Source: Sphaerulina vaccinii (lineage: Eukaryota; Ascomycota; Dothideomycetes; Mycosphaerellales; Mycosphaerellaceae). Taken from it: 64,000 bases of DNA. A program made the position numbers and the translations under genes. The notes below the pieces were generated by a model that saw only the letters and a list, made by a program, of their open reading frames with translations, did not search any database and was not told where the DNA came from. The DNA is taken from contig JAKUDP010000008.1 in the NCBI GenBank assembly GCA_022570795.1, positions 1,302,001 to 1,366,000 on the forward strand, written 5' to 3'. Below are positions 51,962-62,687 of the stretch, piece by piece (positions within the stretch are counted from its first letter, which is position 1; each line of letters begins with the position of its first letter).

Positions 51962-54205
51962 CTACTGTGGTGGAGGCTGCTGGCCACGCTGGAGGTGCTG
52001 CAGCATTGCGCCAAAGTCGTGAGGGTTGGGAGCACCTGGCTGAGCCTGAGCTGCTGGGGCCTGGTGTCCTGCAGAGTACTGCTGTGGCTGAGCGTATGCG
52101 TACTGCTGCTGAGCGTGAGAGTACGCTGGAGCTTGCTGAGGGGCCTGCTGCTGGTAGTATGGCTGTTGGCCATACGAACCTGGATACGAACCTGGAGCTG
52201 GGTGTGCAGGCTGCTGTTGATAGTAGCCTTGCTGTAGCTGGTATGCTGGTGCTGCCTGACTCTGCTGAGCCTGGTGGTTTGGCCATGGCGAGTACTGCTG
52301 CGGCGTCTGAGGGTACTGGTAGCCATTGAAGGTGTAGTTCAGAGGCGGGTACTGTTGCTGCTGTCCTGGTACCTGGTAGCCATGCTGGGCTGGAGGCATC
52401 GGAGGCGGGAAGGGAGGTGGAGCAAGTGGAGCGCCGTTGTTTGGCCCGCCATGTGGACCATCACGAGAACCAGGTCTGCTGTTTCCACGCGAGTCACCTC
52501 TGTAGTCATCACGAGGTCCGCCTCGGTCGTTCTCACGAGGACCACGCCTATTGTTGCGGTCTCTGCCGCCAGGACCACCTCTGCCTCTGTCTCCACCATG
52601 AGGACCTCGTCTGTCGGCGCGATGACCGCCCTGGTTCATGGGCGGTCCCGAAGGAGGAGGAGGAGGAGGGAAGATATCGGGACGCTGAAGGACAGTGTAG
52701 CCCTCGTCATCTGCAGTCTCTGGCATTCCGTCATTGCCATAGTCAAGGCCACCAACCTCCTCGCCGGTGGAACGGTGCTTATCATTGTTAATGTATGGGC
52801 GCGGTCCACCTCGGGTAAAGCCTCCTCTACCTCTGCCTCCTCTGTCGGGCGGTCCACCTGGACCATAGCAGATGGTGGTGCCTCCTCTCCCTCCTCTGCC
52901 TCTGTCGGGCTTGCGGTCGCGTGGTCGCGAAGCAGTACCAGTCTTCTTGGCCAACTTCTCAGCCTTCTTGTCCCTCTTGCTCGCAGCTTCTTCCTCGTCA
53001 TCAGAGAACTCTTGCTCATCCTCGCCGACCTCTTCATCGTGGATGTTGGATGCGTCTGTTCCCTTCATCGCCGTGAGCGGCTTCGTGAAGACCTTGACGC
53101 TAAGCTTGTCCACGTAGTAGACGTTTGCGCCGGGTTCGAGACCAAGCTCCTCAGCATCCTTGCTGTCGATAGAGCCTACAATGTAGAACGGCTCTCGTGT
53201 CTGGCCGAGCACGTCGCCAATCTGACCAATGACTGAGCGGTTCTCGTTGCAAAGCACAGAGCCCACATCCAACACGAACTGCTCGCCATCCGCCGGGAGT
53301 CCTCTGACGAGAAGTGTCTTCCCAACCAGATTATCCACCTTTCCAAGAAGTACGCTCTTCATATCCAGCGTGATCTCAACATTCGGCTTGCCCGGATACT
53401 CCTCCTTCTTCTCGTTGAGTGTACGTGGCTGGTGGTCGGCGCCGTCCTTCTTCCTGTCACCATCTTCGTCGCCGCCTTCTTTCAAGAGAAACTTGGCCAA
53501 CTCGCCCACATCCATCGGCTCGATATCGCTTTCGTTGTCCGAATCCTGGTCGTCCTTCTCGGTTTCCTTCTCGGCGGTCATCTCGACGTCCTCATCGGCG
53601 TCCTCCTCGGCGTCCTCCTCGGCGTCATCCTCAGACGTGTCACTCGAATCCGATGATGAGTCCTCCTCCCACTCTGCCTCCGGATTGCCCTTCTGTGCCT
53701 CTGCTGCAGCCCGGAACTCAGCGTCACCTGTATCTGTCGTGATAAGAGCAGTCTCCGAACGCGGTGCCAGAAGCTCTTCCAAGCCATTCATAATTACATC
53801 GTCAGAATTGACTTGATCGACCTCCTGTTGCTCACTATTGATTACGCTAACACTTCCACCATCACCCCCATTTGCCACTGCTGTCGCTGCTGGGAGGGGG
53901 AGGCTTGTTGGGAGGTTACTTACGCTGTTTCTGCGCTCGGCCAGCTCGTGCTCGACTGGCGACGGCTGGACTCTAGCAGAAGTGACCGCGTCGGCTTCAG
54001 CCGGGTCGCTGGTCTGTGGTGGAGTGACCATTGCAGGTAGGTCTTGAGTCATCTGAGCAGTGCTGGACTGCTCGTGGGCACTGTCGGTGTTCAGTCCTGG
54101 TAACGACATCTCGTCGCGCGTGCTGCTTGTCGCGTCAAGTGGTGTTTCGAGGCGCATGCGCTTTGCTGGTCTTGCGTCGAATCCTTCTTGTATACCTTCG
54201 ATCAT
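51962..54205 (-). CDS. NAF1: H/ACA snoRNP assembly factor Naf1
   Basis: 747 residues, single exon, nuclear. N-terminal third is acidic and Ser-rich (EEDSSSDSSDTSEDDAEEDA). The Naf1/Gar1-like core lies at about residues 280-380: MKSVLLGKVDNLVGKTLLVR, SVLCNENRSVIGQIGDVLGQ, FYIVGSIDSKDAEELGLEPG and VYYVDKLSV, a six-stranded barrel that binds Cbf5 during H/ACA RNP assembly before Gar1 replaces it. Next a basic KRDKKAEKLAKK segment, an RGG/RGRGG-rich region, a Pro-run, and a long Gln/Tyr/Pro-rich tail. Order and size match filamentous fungal Naf1. Ends with two consecutive TAG stops. Confidence 0.92.
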   Translation of the reverse strand: MIEGIQEGFDARPAKRMRLETPLDATSSTRDEMSLPGLNTDSAHEQSSTAQMTQDLPAMVTPPQTSDPAEADAVTSARVQPSPVEHELAERRNSVSNLPTSLPLPAATAVANGGDGGSVSVINSEQQEVDQVNSDDVIMNGLEELLAPRSETALITTDTGDAEFRAAAEAQKGNPEAEWEEDSSSDSSDTSEDDAEEDAEEDADEDVEMTAEKETEKDDQDSDNESDIEPMDVGELAKFLLKEGGDEDGDRKKDGADHQPRTLNEKKEEYPGKPNVEITLDMKSVLLGKVDNLVGKTLLVRGLPADGEQFVLDVGSVLCNENRSVIGQIGDVLGQTREPFYIVGSIDSKDAEELGLEPGANVYYVDKLSVKVFTKPLTAMKGTDASNIHDEEVGEDEQEFSDDEEEAASKRDKKAEKLAKKTGTASRPRDRKPDRGRGGRGGTTICYGPGGPPDRGGRGRGGFTRGGPRPYINNDKHRSTGEEVGGLDYGNDGMPETADDEGYTVLQRPDIFPPPPPPSGPPMNQGGHRADRRGPHGGDRGRGGPGGRDRNNRRGPRENDRGGPRDDYRGDSRGNSRPGSRDGPHGGPNNGAPLAPPPFPPPMPPAQHGYQVPGQQQQYPPLNYTFNGYQYPQTPQQYSPWPNHQAQQSQAAPAYQLQQGYYQQQPAHPAPGSYPGSYGQQPYYQQQAPQQAPAYSHAQQQYAYAQPQQYSAGHQAPAAQAQPGAPNPHDFGAMLQHLQRGQQPPPQ

Positions 54206-54655
54206 TACTCAGTAAGACATGCTGTGGTAATCGGTGCTGAGGAGTGATGTGTGGCGATACAATGTTGTTGTTGTTGTTGTTGTCGCGAAGGAAAAGTTCG
54301 AGCCATTATTTTTCGAGGGCGATTTCGTCATCCGCCAAGCCAAGCCTCACATTTACGGAAGTCGCGACTTCATCGTGCGCGTCGTCCCCTGTTATAGCAA
54401 CATACACCTTCCCACTTCTGCTTCTATTACTCTTCAACCAAAGTAGTCTCTATGGTACTGTGTGCGCTCACTTGTGATCTCAAGCTACGCGCAATGCATC
54501 ACACCGAAGACTCGCCTGTGGCGGCTCCTGCTCCTGCATGGCAGATCATCAGCCCCACCGTGTCACGCCGTGGCGTGTGGTATGTATGCCGCATGGCTGG
54601 CCAGGCACATATCTCTCGTTCTCATACTACTTGAGACTGTCCACAGCTCCAAAGA
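54206..54655. other. Divergent intergenic region with a (TTG)n microsatellite
   Basis: Separates NAF1 from the second CorA-like gene. A seven-unit TTG run lies at about 54263-54283, within the probable NAF1 leader. No other feature was recognised. Confidence 0.5.
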
Positions 54656-57509
54656 ATGCACGGCCAGGGGGTGACAACGTCAGGAGACGAGGACAAGGTG
54701 CAATCCTGGCTAGAAGATGTTGCGTCAGAGCACAACGAGGAAGTGCTCGATCCTGCACGCATATCTTTGCCCGGGTCAAATGCGACCAAAGGTAGCTCGC
54801 GCGCTCCCAGCTCTATCGCGTTGTCGGAGGACTATAAGTCAGAGTCCCCCTGCGCACGTGGCCATAACGAGCAATTGGTCGATCCCGCACACATATCTTT
54901 GCCCAAGTCAACCACGACCGGAAGTATCTTGCGTACTACTCACTCAATCGCGAGACCTGAAAACCACCAGGAGCGAGATCATGCACAAATGCGTTCTGTC
55001 GCAACGACCTCATATGGCAGACGCGCTTCGAGCCAAGCACATGCAGGAGCAACAAATCCCAGCAGCAGAGCGAATTCTACCGCTGTGTCAGCGGCCCACG
55101 ACTCTCTTTGGCAATTACAGAATGTTGGGGAAGTTCCAGAACTGCGGATCCCACTGCCGTCATCCAGAGCAACCTCAGTGGCCACACTGAGACCTGCTGC
55201 TTCGCTACACTCTAATCAGACTCGCCTGGCGCTCGAGGCAACATCCGTAGACTCGCTGTTGCAACTTCAGAATGCGGGCGAACCTGCAGAGCTTCGAGTT
55301 CCGCTTCCTGCATCGCCATCGCCTGCGCCAGAGGATACTCAAGACTACTGGGCTCGCATCGAGCCTCTGCTAGAGTGCCTGCCCGATCTCCAGATCATTA
55401 GCGCATCGAATGGAAGATACAGGAATAAAGGTTCTGTGACGTGCATGGACTACATTCGTTCTCGTGTCCGGCCGCGCATCCACAGGAAGCTCAAGCCAGG
55501 TGGTGCATTCGAACAGCGAGTAGGCGAGTTGAAGCATGTCCTGGATCCACAGGTGATCACAAGATTCATTCTCATTGAGGATTTGTCCCCGGAAGTGATT
55601 AGCTGCATTGGTTCTGTTTTTGAAGTGGATCCTGAGCTCTTCGCAGAGCACATCAACAGATCTGGCTATGGAGGCATGGACTATGAGGATCCTCTGCCGA
55701 GCCACTGGATGTCGGAGGCGCATATCTCGCTGAAGTGGTATCGCCCAGTCAAACAACATCCCAAAATTACACAATGGCTGGAGACGCCAAGGACCCTTCT
55801 TGATCTACAGAAAAGAAAGCCACCCGAAGATACGACCAGCGCGAAGAGAGCAGTCCCAGGCAGCATTCGGTGGTCTGACTCTACCTACGGTGCCGATGGT
55901 AGACCAGACAAGAATGCCAAATTACATCAAATCCAGATCAGTACCAACATCTTCCGTAGCTGTCGAACATTGTCTACAAGGCCGAGCACGCGTAAAGAAG
56001 CTCTTAACGTCAAGTCAGGCAGTATCCTCAGGTCATCTCTCAGCAGAGCCTACAGAAAACCAGCACATGTCAACGTTGATTCCGAAACTAGCTGGACCTC
56101 TGATACAGTGCCGACAGCCTGGGGGGAGAAAGCGAGCTTTTTCCGTTACAACAAAGGCTCGGTGCCCATTAGTACGTACACACCTCACGTTGCTCAGTGT
56201 TCAAGCATTAGCAAGGCTCTCAGATGATGATCTTGTCGCATAGCATAACCATTACATCCGACCCATGTAGGACTGGCGAGCTAATCTTTTCATAGTCTTG
56301 CTCCTTCTGGACCCACTACCTAGTATATCTGACTTTCAGACACCTTTGGAGTCACAGAAACGGCAGCGACGCTCTGGGATTGATGTTGAAGGTATTGAGT
56401 CCAAGGTCGAAGTCCAGATGGAGATGGGGTTACCAATTCTCTCTCGACTACCACCGCGATTTCCGAGTAACAAGTTCGAGGCCAGTCCAGAAGACATTCA
56501 GTCTTTGCAGAGTGCTACACGACGTGTAGTCTCAACTAGAAACGCAATCTGCGCTAAGGCCGACCAGGAACCCGGGTGGAGGGCGTTCGAGGCCGATCCA
56601 ATACTAGCTCTGCTCTAGGTGCTACAGCTTGACTCCGAGGCCTTCTTCACAAGCCTTGAATGGGCTCTAGATGAGATTAGCCAAGACTCTCTGGACGATT
56701 TTCTGATATCCAGGAGAATGGACGACTGGCGCAAGCTCATGAATGACTTTCAGATTGAGGTGCCAGCGATTGGGAAGAGCCTGCACGACTTTACTGCATT
56801 CGTCTTCGACGACTCCGCAGAACTTCCCGAACCTATCCAGTCAATCGTCGATGAAGTCGACGCTGGCATACAACGTATCGAGAACAGGCTGGAGAAAGCA
56901 TACGCAGCTCTACGGGCTGACATGCAATTCTCCGAAAGTCGAAGGAGTATCACGGAAGCAAAGACTGTGACGAAGTTGACGGAACTGGCTTTCATATTCA
57001 TTCCACTATCCTTCACAGCATCCTTGTTTAGCATGTCTATACATGAGCTAGACAATGGCGTGCCGGTCTGGACCTTCATCGTCACATCTCTAGGCATGGC
57101 ACTGCTCGCTTATGTTGTGCGCATTGTGCTCACAAGCGAGTTCCTTGCTCAAAGCTCTCGTAGTGCTCTCGAACGATTCTGGGAGTCAAGAGGCGTTCAG
57201 AAAGGCACAAGAGCTCCAGTGCTCACCATATCTCTGCTCACACTTCAGGCAATCTGGCAGGACGGTGGTGCCGAGCTGGCTGGGACTGTGTTCGTGGTGA
57301 TGTTCATTGGCTCGTTTATCATCGTACCATCCGTACTGGCCTGGACTACGACGAACCTGGACATCGGGTTCCACGTCGCAGTGTTTCTCTTTCTCATTCT
57401 TTCCAGCGTGGCACTGGCACTGGCTGTGTTCTTCGGATATGGCGACTTCTTTGGCGCAGGAGCTGGAGCTGCTGGAAGTGATCAATCGACAGATTCCGAT
57501 GTATCGTGA
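54656..57509 (+). CDS. CorA-like Mg2+ transporter protein with an in-frame TAG or an in-frame intron
   Basis: Exons 54656-56171 and 56296-57509 (intron with GTACGT donor and TAG acceptor) give 910 codons. Long Ser/Ala-rich N-terminus, then the CorA-type domain (QVITRFILIEDLSPEVISCI, helical EAFFTSLEWALDEISQDSLD) and membrane helices FIFIPLSFTASLFSMSIHEL, TFIVTSLGMALLAYVV, VFVVMFIGSFIIVPSVLAW and VAVFLFLILSSVALALAVF. The GMN motif is replaced by FSMSIHEL, as in other fungal variants. Codon 613 is TAG (56616-56618). Either it is a nonsense codon between PILALL and VLQLDSEAFF, or a 93-base phase-0 intron (56526-56618, weak GTAGTC donor, CTCTAG acceptor) removes it together with AICAKADQEPGWRAFE. 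The protein is intact only in the second case. Confidence 0.68.
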
Positions 57510-57583
57510 AAGTGTTCATTGGCGCAGGGCGTCAGAAAGCGAGTTTCGAATTACAAATGCAGATGGTCATCAGTCCGCAAGGA

Positions 57584-58501
57584 CTACTCGTCTGTCAGAC
57601 GATCCAACAATCGAATGCTCATCACCATCACTAGTATCGCGATAGCGGCGACTCCTACCAATGCCAATGTCAACCATACGAGACCGGCAGCTGCTGGTCC
57701 CACGTGCCCAGAAAGATAACCTTGAGAGCCCGAGTCAATCATGCTAGCAGCACTTGCAGCTGCAACGTGTTGCCAGAGTGCAGATGTCCCAAGAAAGAGC
57801 GAGGCAGCACATAGCAAGAACAAAATGCCTTGTGACACTGGTCTGCTGGGGAACGGCTTGATGTTGATGTCTGAGCCCGTTTCATGATTATGTTCCTCAT
57901 GCCAGCCAGGAAAAGTAGCGAGTCCCATGAATGCGAGTGCCGAGAGTGCAATAGCACCGAAGATGAGACCTGAGAACACGACATCGCTTTTGAACTTCCC
58001 CGCCCATCCTATGGCATTCAGTGGATCCTTCCCGGCGTTGCCATCACCGGCGAGGCTCAGTCCAAGTCCGGACGCTCCGCTAGCGCATATCCATGGGTTA
58101 TCGTTCCCAGTCTTCGCACATATGCCTAAGTAGCCAGCTCGTACAGTGATCTGACCTCCAACAGAAGCGTTCCCGAACACAGAGGCTGACGAAGAAGTTG
58201 AATGCGATTGACTGTTGTATGTGATAGATAGCAGATATATGTTGGCCATTGTGCCAATGCTGGACGTGCAACCAGCTAATAGAAGAGCTTCGCAGATAAC
58301 GAGTCAGCATTTAGATATCATGATGTACGAGGCCCAGAGTACGAGCTGACCTGATGCTATCCAGGATGCCAATATCAGCATCATAACGACGTGGTGGTAG
58401 CCGATGAAAGCTGTATGGCAGTTAGCATGGAACGCACCTCTCATGAGTTGCAACGTACGGATGAAGCGCCGTATGCCTACAGCGAACTTGACATTTGCCA
58501 T
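57584..58501 (-). CDS. FIG1: Fig1-like Ca2+-influx / mating membrane protein
   Basis: 275 residues in three exons: 58501-58438, 58410-58351 and 58287-57584, all GT-AG; the junctions restore helix 1 as FIGYHHVVMMLILASWIASA followed by LLLAGCTSS. Four helices with a large first extracellular loop containing GYLGICAKTG and CASGASGLG, the paired-Cys claudin-like signature of Fig1 family proteins. Later helices are VVFSGLIFGAIALSALAFMG, SQGILFLLCAASLFLGTSAL and AAGLVWLTLALVGVAAIAIL. In yeast and other fungi Fig1 supports low-affinity Ca2+ uptake and membrane fusion during mating and hyphal development. The stops of this gene and the upstream CorA-like gene are only 74 bases apart. Confidence 0.85.
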
Positions 58502-58839
58502 GGCGTACTGACTGAAGTCCTTGAGCCACGATACGGTCAAGGGCCTGTGCAATACGTATACGAGGATAGATAGACGAGAATACAAGAACTGAGCTGAAGC
58601 ATTGCGGTGAGGCTGAGGTATCCACTATCTTGTCGCTTCGAGATCGATTTCACCAATCAAAAGGATGTGCTTACATAGCCAGCGGCTAGGCTTAAAGGAG
58701 TCGTTCTGCAGACGAGAGAACATCCAAGCGAACACCCTCATGGTTAGGCTCATGAATGATTCGAACTAAGAGCAGAGATCATGAAGCAGTTATTGGTCCA
58801 AAACAACTGCATATATTGCCACTCTCGCTTGACTTGACC
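58502..58839. other. Intergenic between FIG1 and the SDR gene
   Basis: FIG1 promoter side and SDR terminator. No motif was recognised. Confidence 0.4.
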
Positions 58840-59647
58840 TTACCACGGCATCTCTTCTCCATTATACCTTTTGAACCTCCCTCCAGTCTCCTCACGCGTC
58901 GAGCCTTCAATCACCTTGACCATTCCTTCAACACTGACATCAGTGGTGATAAGCATCTCATCGACTTTATCTCCAAAGCCTAGCATCACAGCTCCGTTTA
59001 TTCCCATTTCTGTCTTAACCCAGCCAGGGTCAAGCGAGAACACAACCAGTTCCTCGTTTTCTTGATGCATCTTTCGAACAACAAAGTTAAGTGCAGCTTT
59101 ACTGGTACCATAGACAGCATTGGGCACTGGCGCCTGACCACCGATACTGCCCGCAGATGACGAGATGGCGACAAATTTGCCTCCGTGCTCAGCTTTGAGG
59201 AGCAGAGGGTGAAGCGCTTGGTAGAGCAAGAGAGGGCCAACAACGTTGACGGTCATGTGTTCGTGAACATCGGCTGGCTTCGCATCGATGGCGAGAGGGA
59301 AGATCTTCCTGATGCCTGCGTTTGCGATGGCGATGTCGATCGAGGCTATGTTCTGCTTGCCAAGTGTAGCTACCAACTCGGTATAGTCTTGCTCATTCGC
59401 CACGTCGAGCTTCAGTATAGTCACGGAGGATCCCTTAGCTGGTTCTATAGTCTTCAAGGATTTCGATGTTTCGTCGGCTGGATTCCGGACCAGAGCGAGG
59501 ACGTGTGTATCAGGCATTGCTAGGTAGGCATTGGTGAGGCCACGTCCAAGGCCTTGAGTGTGGCTTTTGTCAGTCACGTTCCCAGCAGTCCCGATCTCTC
59601 GTTAACGTTCCTCGATTGGCACCAGTGATGAGTACGTTTCTCGTCAT
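58840..59647 (-). CDS. Short-chain dehydrogenase with an abnormal first intron donor
   Basis: Expected 249 residues from exons 59647-59611 and 59552-58840: MTRNVLITGANRG joined to LGRGLTNAYL restores the TGANRGLG cofactor motif exactly. Downstream are VLALVRNPADETS, IDIAIANAGI, FVAISSSAGSIGG and the catalytic YGTSKAALN, typical of C-factor/sniffer-type SDRs. The intron (59610-59553) has a good branch (TGACTGAC) and AAG acceptor but its donor reads GAACGT instead of GTACGT. A GTTAAC donor 5 bases on with an earlier AG would give a 43-base intron and insert four residues. So splicing may fail or be altered. The substrate is unknown. Confidence 0.72.
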
Positions 59648-60071
59648 AGCGAAGCCGTCTTGAGGAACGATCACGAGGGTGTGGCTGCCGTCTATCCTAT
59701 TCGTTGTACCCAGTCGTTACACGAGCTTTCAACAAACACGTCCGTAGGATATGTGAAGATATTGAGTGTAGTTCTGCTCCATGTTGGTCAGCCAACAAGA
59801 CAAAGGACCCCAGCAAGGCGCTGACCAAGCACGTGAGGATTCGCACGCCAGCACGGCTTTACGATTGTAATTCCTGACCCGCGCCCGAGAGCATCGCAGC
59901 CAGTGTCGATAGCCATATCTCTGACTTTGTCATGATGTGAGCCGGATTTAATGCAGGATGGCTGTCAGCTTAAACATGTCCCAGGATCTGATCGGATCGT
60001 GGCCTTCTCGGATTCTGCCTCTCCACATCGAATGCTGACTGTGCTACCATAATCGCAGTAATATCAACGGG
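59648..60071. other. Intergenic upstream of the SDR gene
   Basis: No coding signal or repeat recognised. Contains the SDR promoter and the 3' region of the Zn2Cys6 gene. Confidence 0.4.
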
Positions 60072-60215
60072 CTAATTGCTCGAGCGAGTGGAGAAGATAT
60101 CGACCAGATGTTGAAATGGTGTCCGAGAAGACCACGACTCGAGTAGAGACTGGAACATGTCTTCTGTATATCGAAGATTCTTGCGGACGGTCGAAGCATT
60201 GGCATTCTCAAAGGT
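60072..60215 (-). other. Coding-like block just 3' of the Zn2Cys6 gene
   Basis: A 47-codon open block starting TFENANASTVRKNLRYTEDM and ending SRTPFQHLVDIFSTRSSN before a TAG. Amino-acid make-up is protein-like (amphipathic helices). It follows the regulator's stop by 44 bases in another frame. A splice from GTGTGA at the end of the regulator's last exon to the CACCAAG acceptor would join the frames, giving an alternative C-terminus. No branch site is obvious. Confidence 0.3.
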
Positions 60216-60259
60216 CTTGGTGAGGACGAGGACGAACAGCAGACATGACGTGCTTACAA

Positions 60260-62687
60260 TCACACAGGATCCAGAGATAGGCACGAGTAATTCACATCGC
60301 CCAGCCAGTCTAGGTCGAACCAAGTGCTCATGTCGCCGAGCTCACCCATGATGAGATCCGGTACAGGCAGATCACTACCAGTCAGCGGCTCATCCCAGTA
60401 GTCTGCGAAGTTCGCCCCAGGGAGCTGATCGTGAGAGCCACTATCAGCTGTAGCGTTCACTGCCATATCCAAGGGATTGCCCGAGTCGGAGTGTGTATGC
60501 TGCACCGAGTGTGGAACGGCCCTGTTCAGGTTCCCGTTGGTGGTAGCCTGGCCACGTTTCCAGCTTTCAATTGTGAGGTGCACAAGTCGATTGAACTTGA
60601 CTTTGGCGCTGGCCACTACAGTCCATGTCTTACTGAGCTTGTCTAAAACTGTCGTGCAAGCCTTTGCGTGCTTATTCAAATCGTTCACAGTGACTTCAGC
60701 GCGAATAGATGGGCTTGTCCACAAGCAATAGAGCATGGTGATTCCCGAAGTGAACACTGTGCAAACGATTAGCAACGACGGTCACATGTTGTTTGTCGCA
60801 TGTTCATCTACCTGCGTGAGCTGCCAGCCATGTGCTGACTAAAGTAGAGAAACGATGCATATCGTGATGTATGCGCAGTATCTCTACAAAGCTATTGTAG
60901 CATGCTCGCAGGGCTGCGGCCGATGGTTCCGGAAATGCAGGACTTGGCCGGTATAGGATCATGATACATCGGTGGTGCTTGAGCGCGAGTGTGTTGAATG
61001 TATGTTCGGACACTCTTCCGGCGCGTCGGCGCAAAGCTTGCTCGGCATCCAGAAGGATTGCGCTACAAGTATCGTGGACCATCTTCCGCCACGCCGCGTC
61101 CTTCGTAGGCCATGGAAATCGCTCGGGAGCTTGCTGCACTCGATAAACGCTGAGCTTGATTTCTGCCACCACTCGATCATACCGAAATGAGAATATAGCT
61201 GGCTCAAGATTGCAAGGAGTGGGTCCTTCAATGCGCAAACGCTTCGTTGGCGGCTCCGGGTCGATTTCTGCGCGCTTGGTGGCCAATGCATCCTGTTGAA
61301 GCTCGTTGGACTCCTGATGTCCGGGAAACTGAATGTCAATGGCCTCGTTTCTGAGCGTTAGCGGTCTACCCAGCAGTACCGAAAGTGTTCGTTCAAGCGA
61401 GTACGCTGACCAGAATACTGCACTTCTACGGTCTTCGTGCTGAGCTTGTTTTGCCAAGTCAGATTCGTTCGCAATTTGTCTACCAAACACTTGTCTGCGT
61501 TGTAGTCCGAGATCGAGGCAGCTTGCGATAATTGTCGATAACAGGAACCATGCATTCAGTCCTTGAGGAGATGGAAAGCTGCTTATGACCAGAAGTAACA
61601 TGGTCTGCACCCCACGGAGGCTATCGTGCAGCTGCAGAGTAGAGATTTGTTGCATGGCAGCTGCATAGAGGCCATCAGACCCAGAATCTGTCCCTATCCG
61701 TGACTCTAGGATGCTTGCTCCTAAGCCGAACACAAGAAAGCACTGTGCAGCATCCACGGACGCTGAGGCGCGTTCAACAACATTGCCTGCTTCGCAGCTC
61801 CTGCTCGTGTCCCGCTGACGGGCGTAGACACGATCAATGATAGTCTGGAATCCAGCCTCGTCTAGGAAAGGGTAGGACGGATGCCAGGCATCAAAGTAGG
61901 CATCCACGAAATAGCGTATTTCTGTCTCAGCTGGCAGAGGAGCAGGGTCGATACTGCCCCCACCTGGAGCACCAGTGATACTTCCGCTTCCACTGATCGG
62001 TTGAGTCTGAACATTCGCCACGGGAGCAGGTAGTCCTTGGGATTGTGGTGCTGCAGCATAGATAAGGCGCGCGAATGTGACACCGGAAGAGGGTCCGAGG
62101 TATCGGGGCTCGCTGTTCTGCGCAAGAGAGAGCAACCCAACATCATGTGCAAGTGGCTGAGCAGGTCCGATGTCAGCGGATGCAGGTGTCGAGGCTGCAG
62201 TCGTCCCATTGAAGCTCTCGGGCGTCGCGAGATGGTTATAGTGTGACGCAGCAGACTTTACTGTTACTGTGGTAGTGTCCAAATGCCGACGGCGTCCTGC
62301 ATCAGCGTCGACTGTACACACTTCGTCGCTGTTATGGTGAGCATATTGCAGTTGCTGCTCGAGCTCGCGTACGCGTTGCTCGAGCTCCTGAACATAACCC
62401 ACACTTTGGTCAACGCGTATACACTCTGCCTTCACTTTGGTGCAATTGCCACAGGATGGTAAGACGCCATCACACTTGATCTGTGCAGTGTGAGTGTGGG
62501 ACACTATCCAAAATGCTGCGATGACTGCGTACCTTTTGCTGCCGGCATCGTTTGCCTATGCCAATCAATCAAGTCAGCGAGTGGCAGAGATATAGGAAGA
62601 TGAGCTTTGGCGCGTACATGCATTGCCACGCCTCCTCGGTGTCGCAGTTGATGGGCCAGAGGAGGGTGTTGCTGAAGGAGATTCCAT
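60260..62687 (-). CDS. Zn2Cys6 transcription factor with fungal-specific TF domain
   Basis: 752 residues in four exons: 62687-62618, 62555-62533, 62480-60812 and 60756-60260. The zinc cluster is assembled only by splicing: exon 1 ends in the codon of the first Cys, a 23-base microexon supplies CKRCRQQK, and exon 3 continues IKCDGVLPSCGNCTKVKAEC, completing the six Cys. A coiled-coil dimerisation stretch follows (YVQELEQRVRELEQQLQY), then the middle homology region from RYFVDAYFDAWHPSYPFLDE through GLGASILES and CLDLGLQRRQVFG with SAYSLERTLSVLLGRPLTL. The C-terminus is acidic and Trp-containing (DMSTWFDLDWLGD), a likely activation segment. Target genes are unknown; no adjacent cluster is evident. 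Confidence 0.9.

Noticed and set aside
52274..53236. 320-codon plus-strand frame rich in Val, Arg and Ser
   Set aside because: Antisense to the repetitive RGG and Pro/Gln regions of NAF1; low-complexity shadow.
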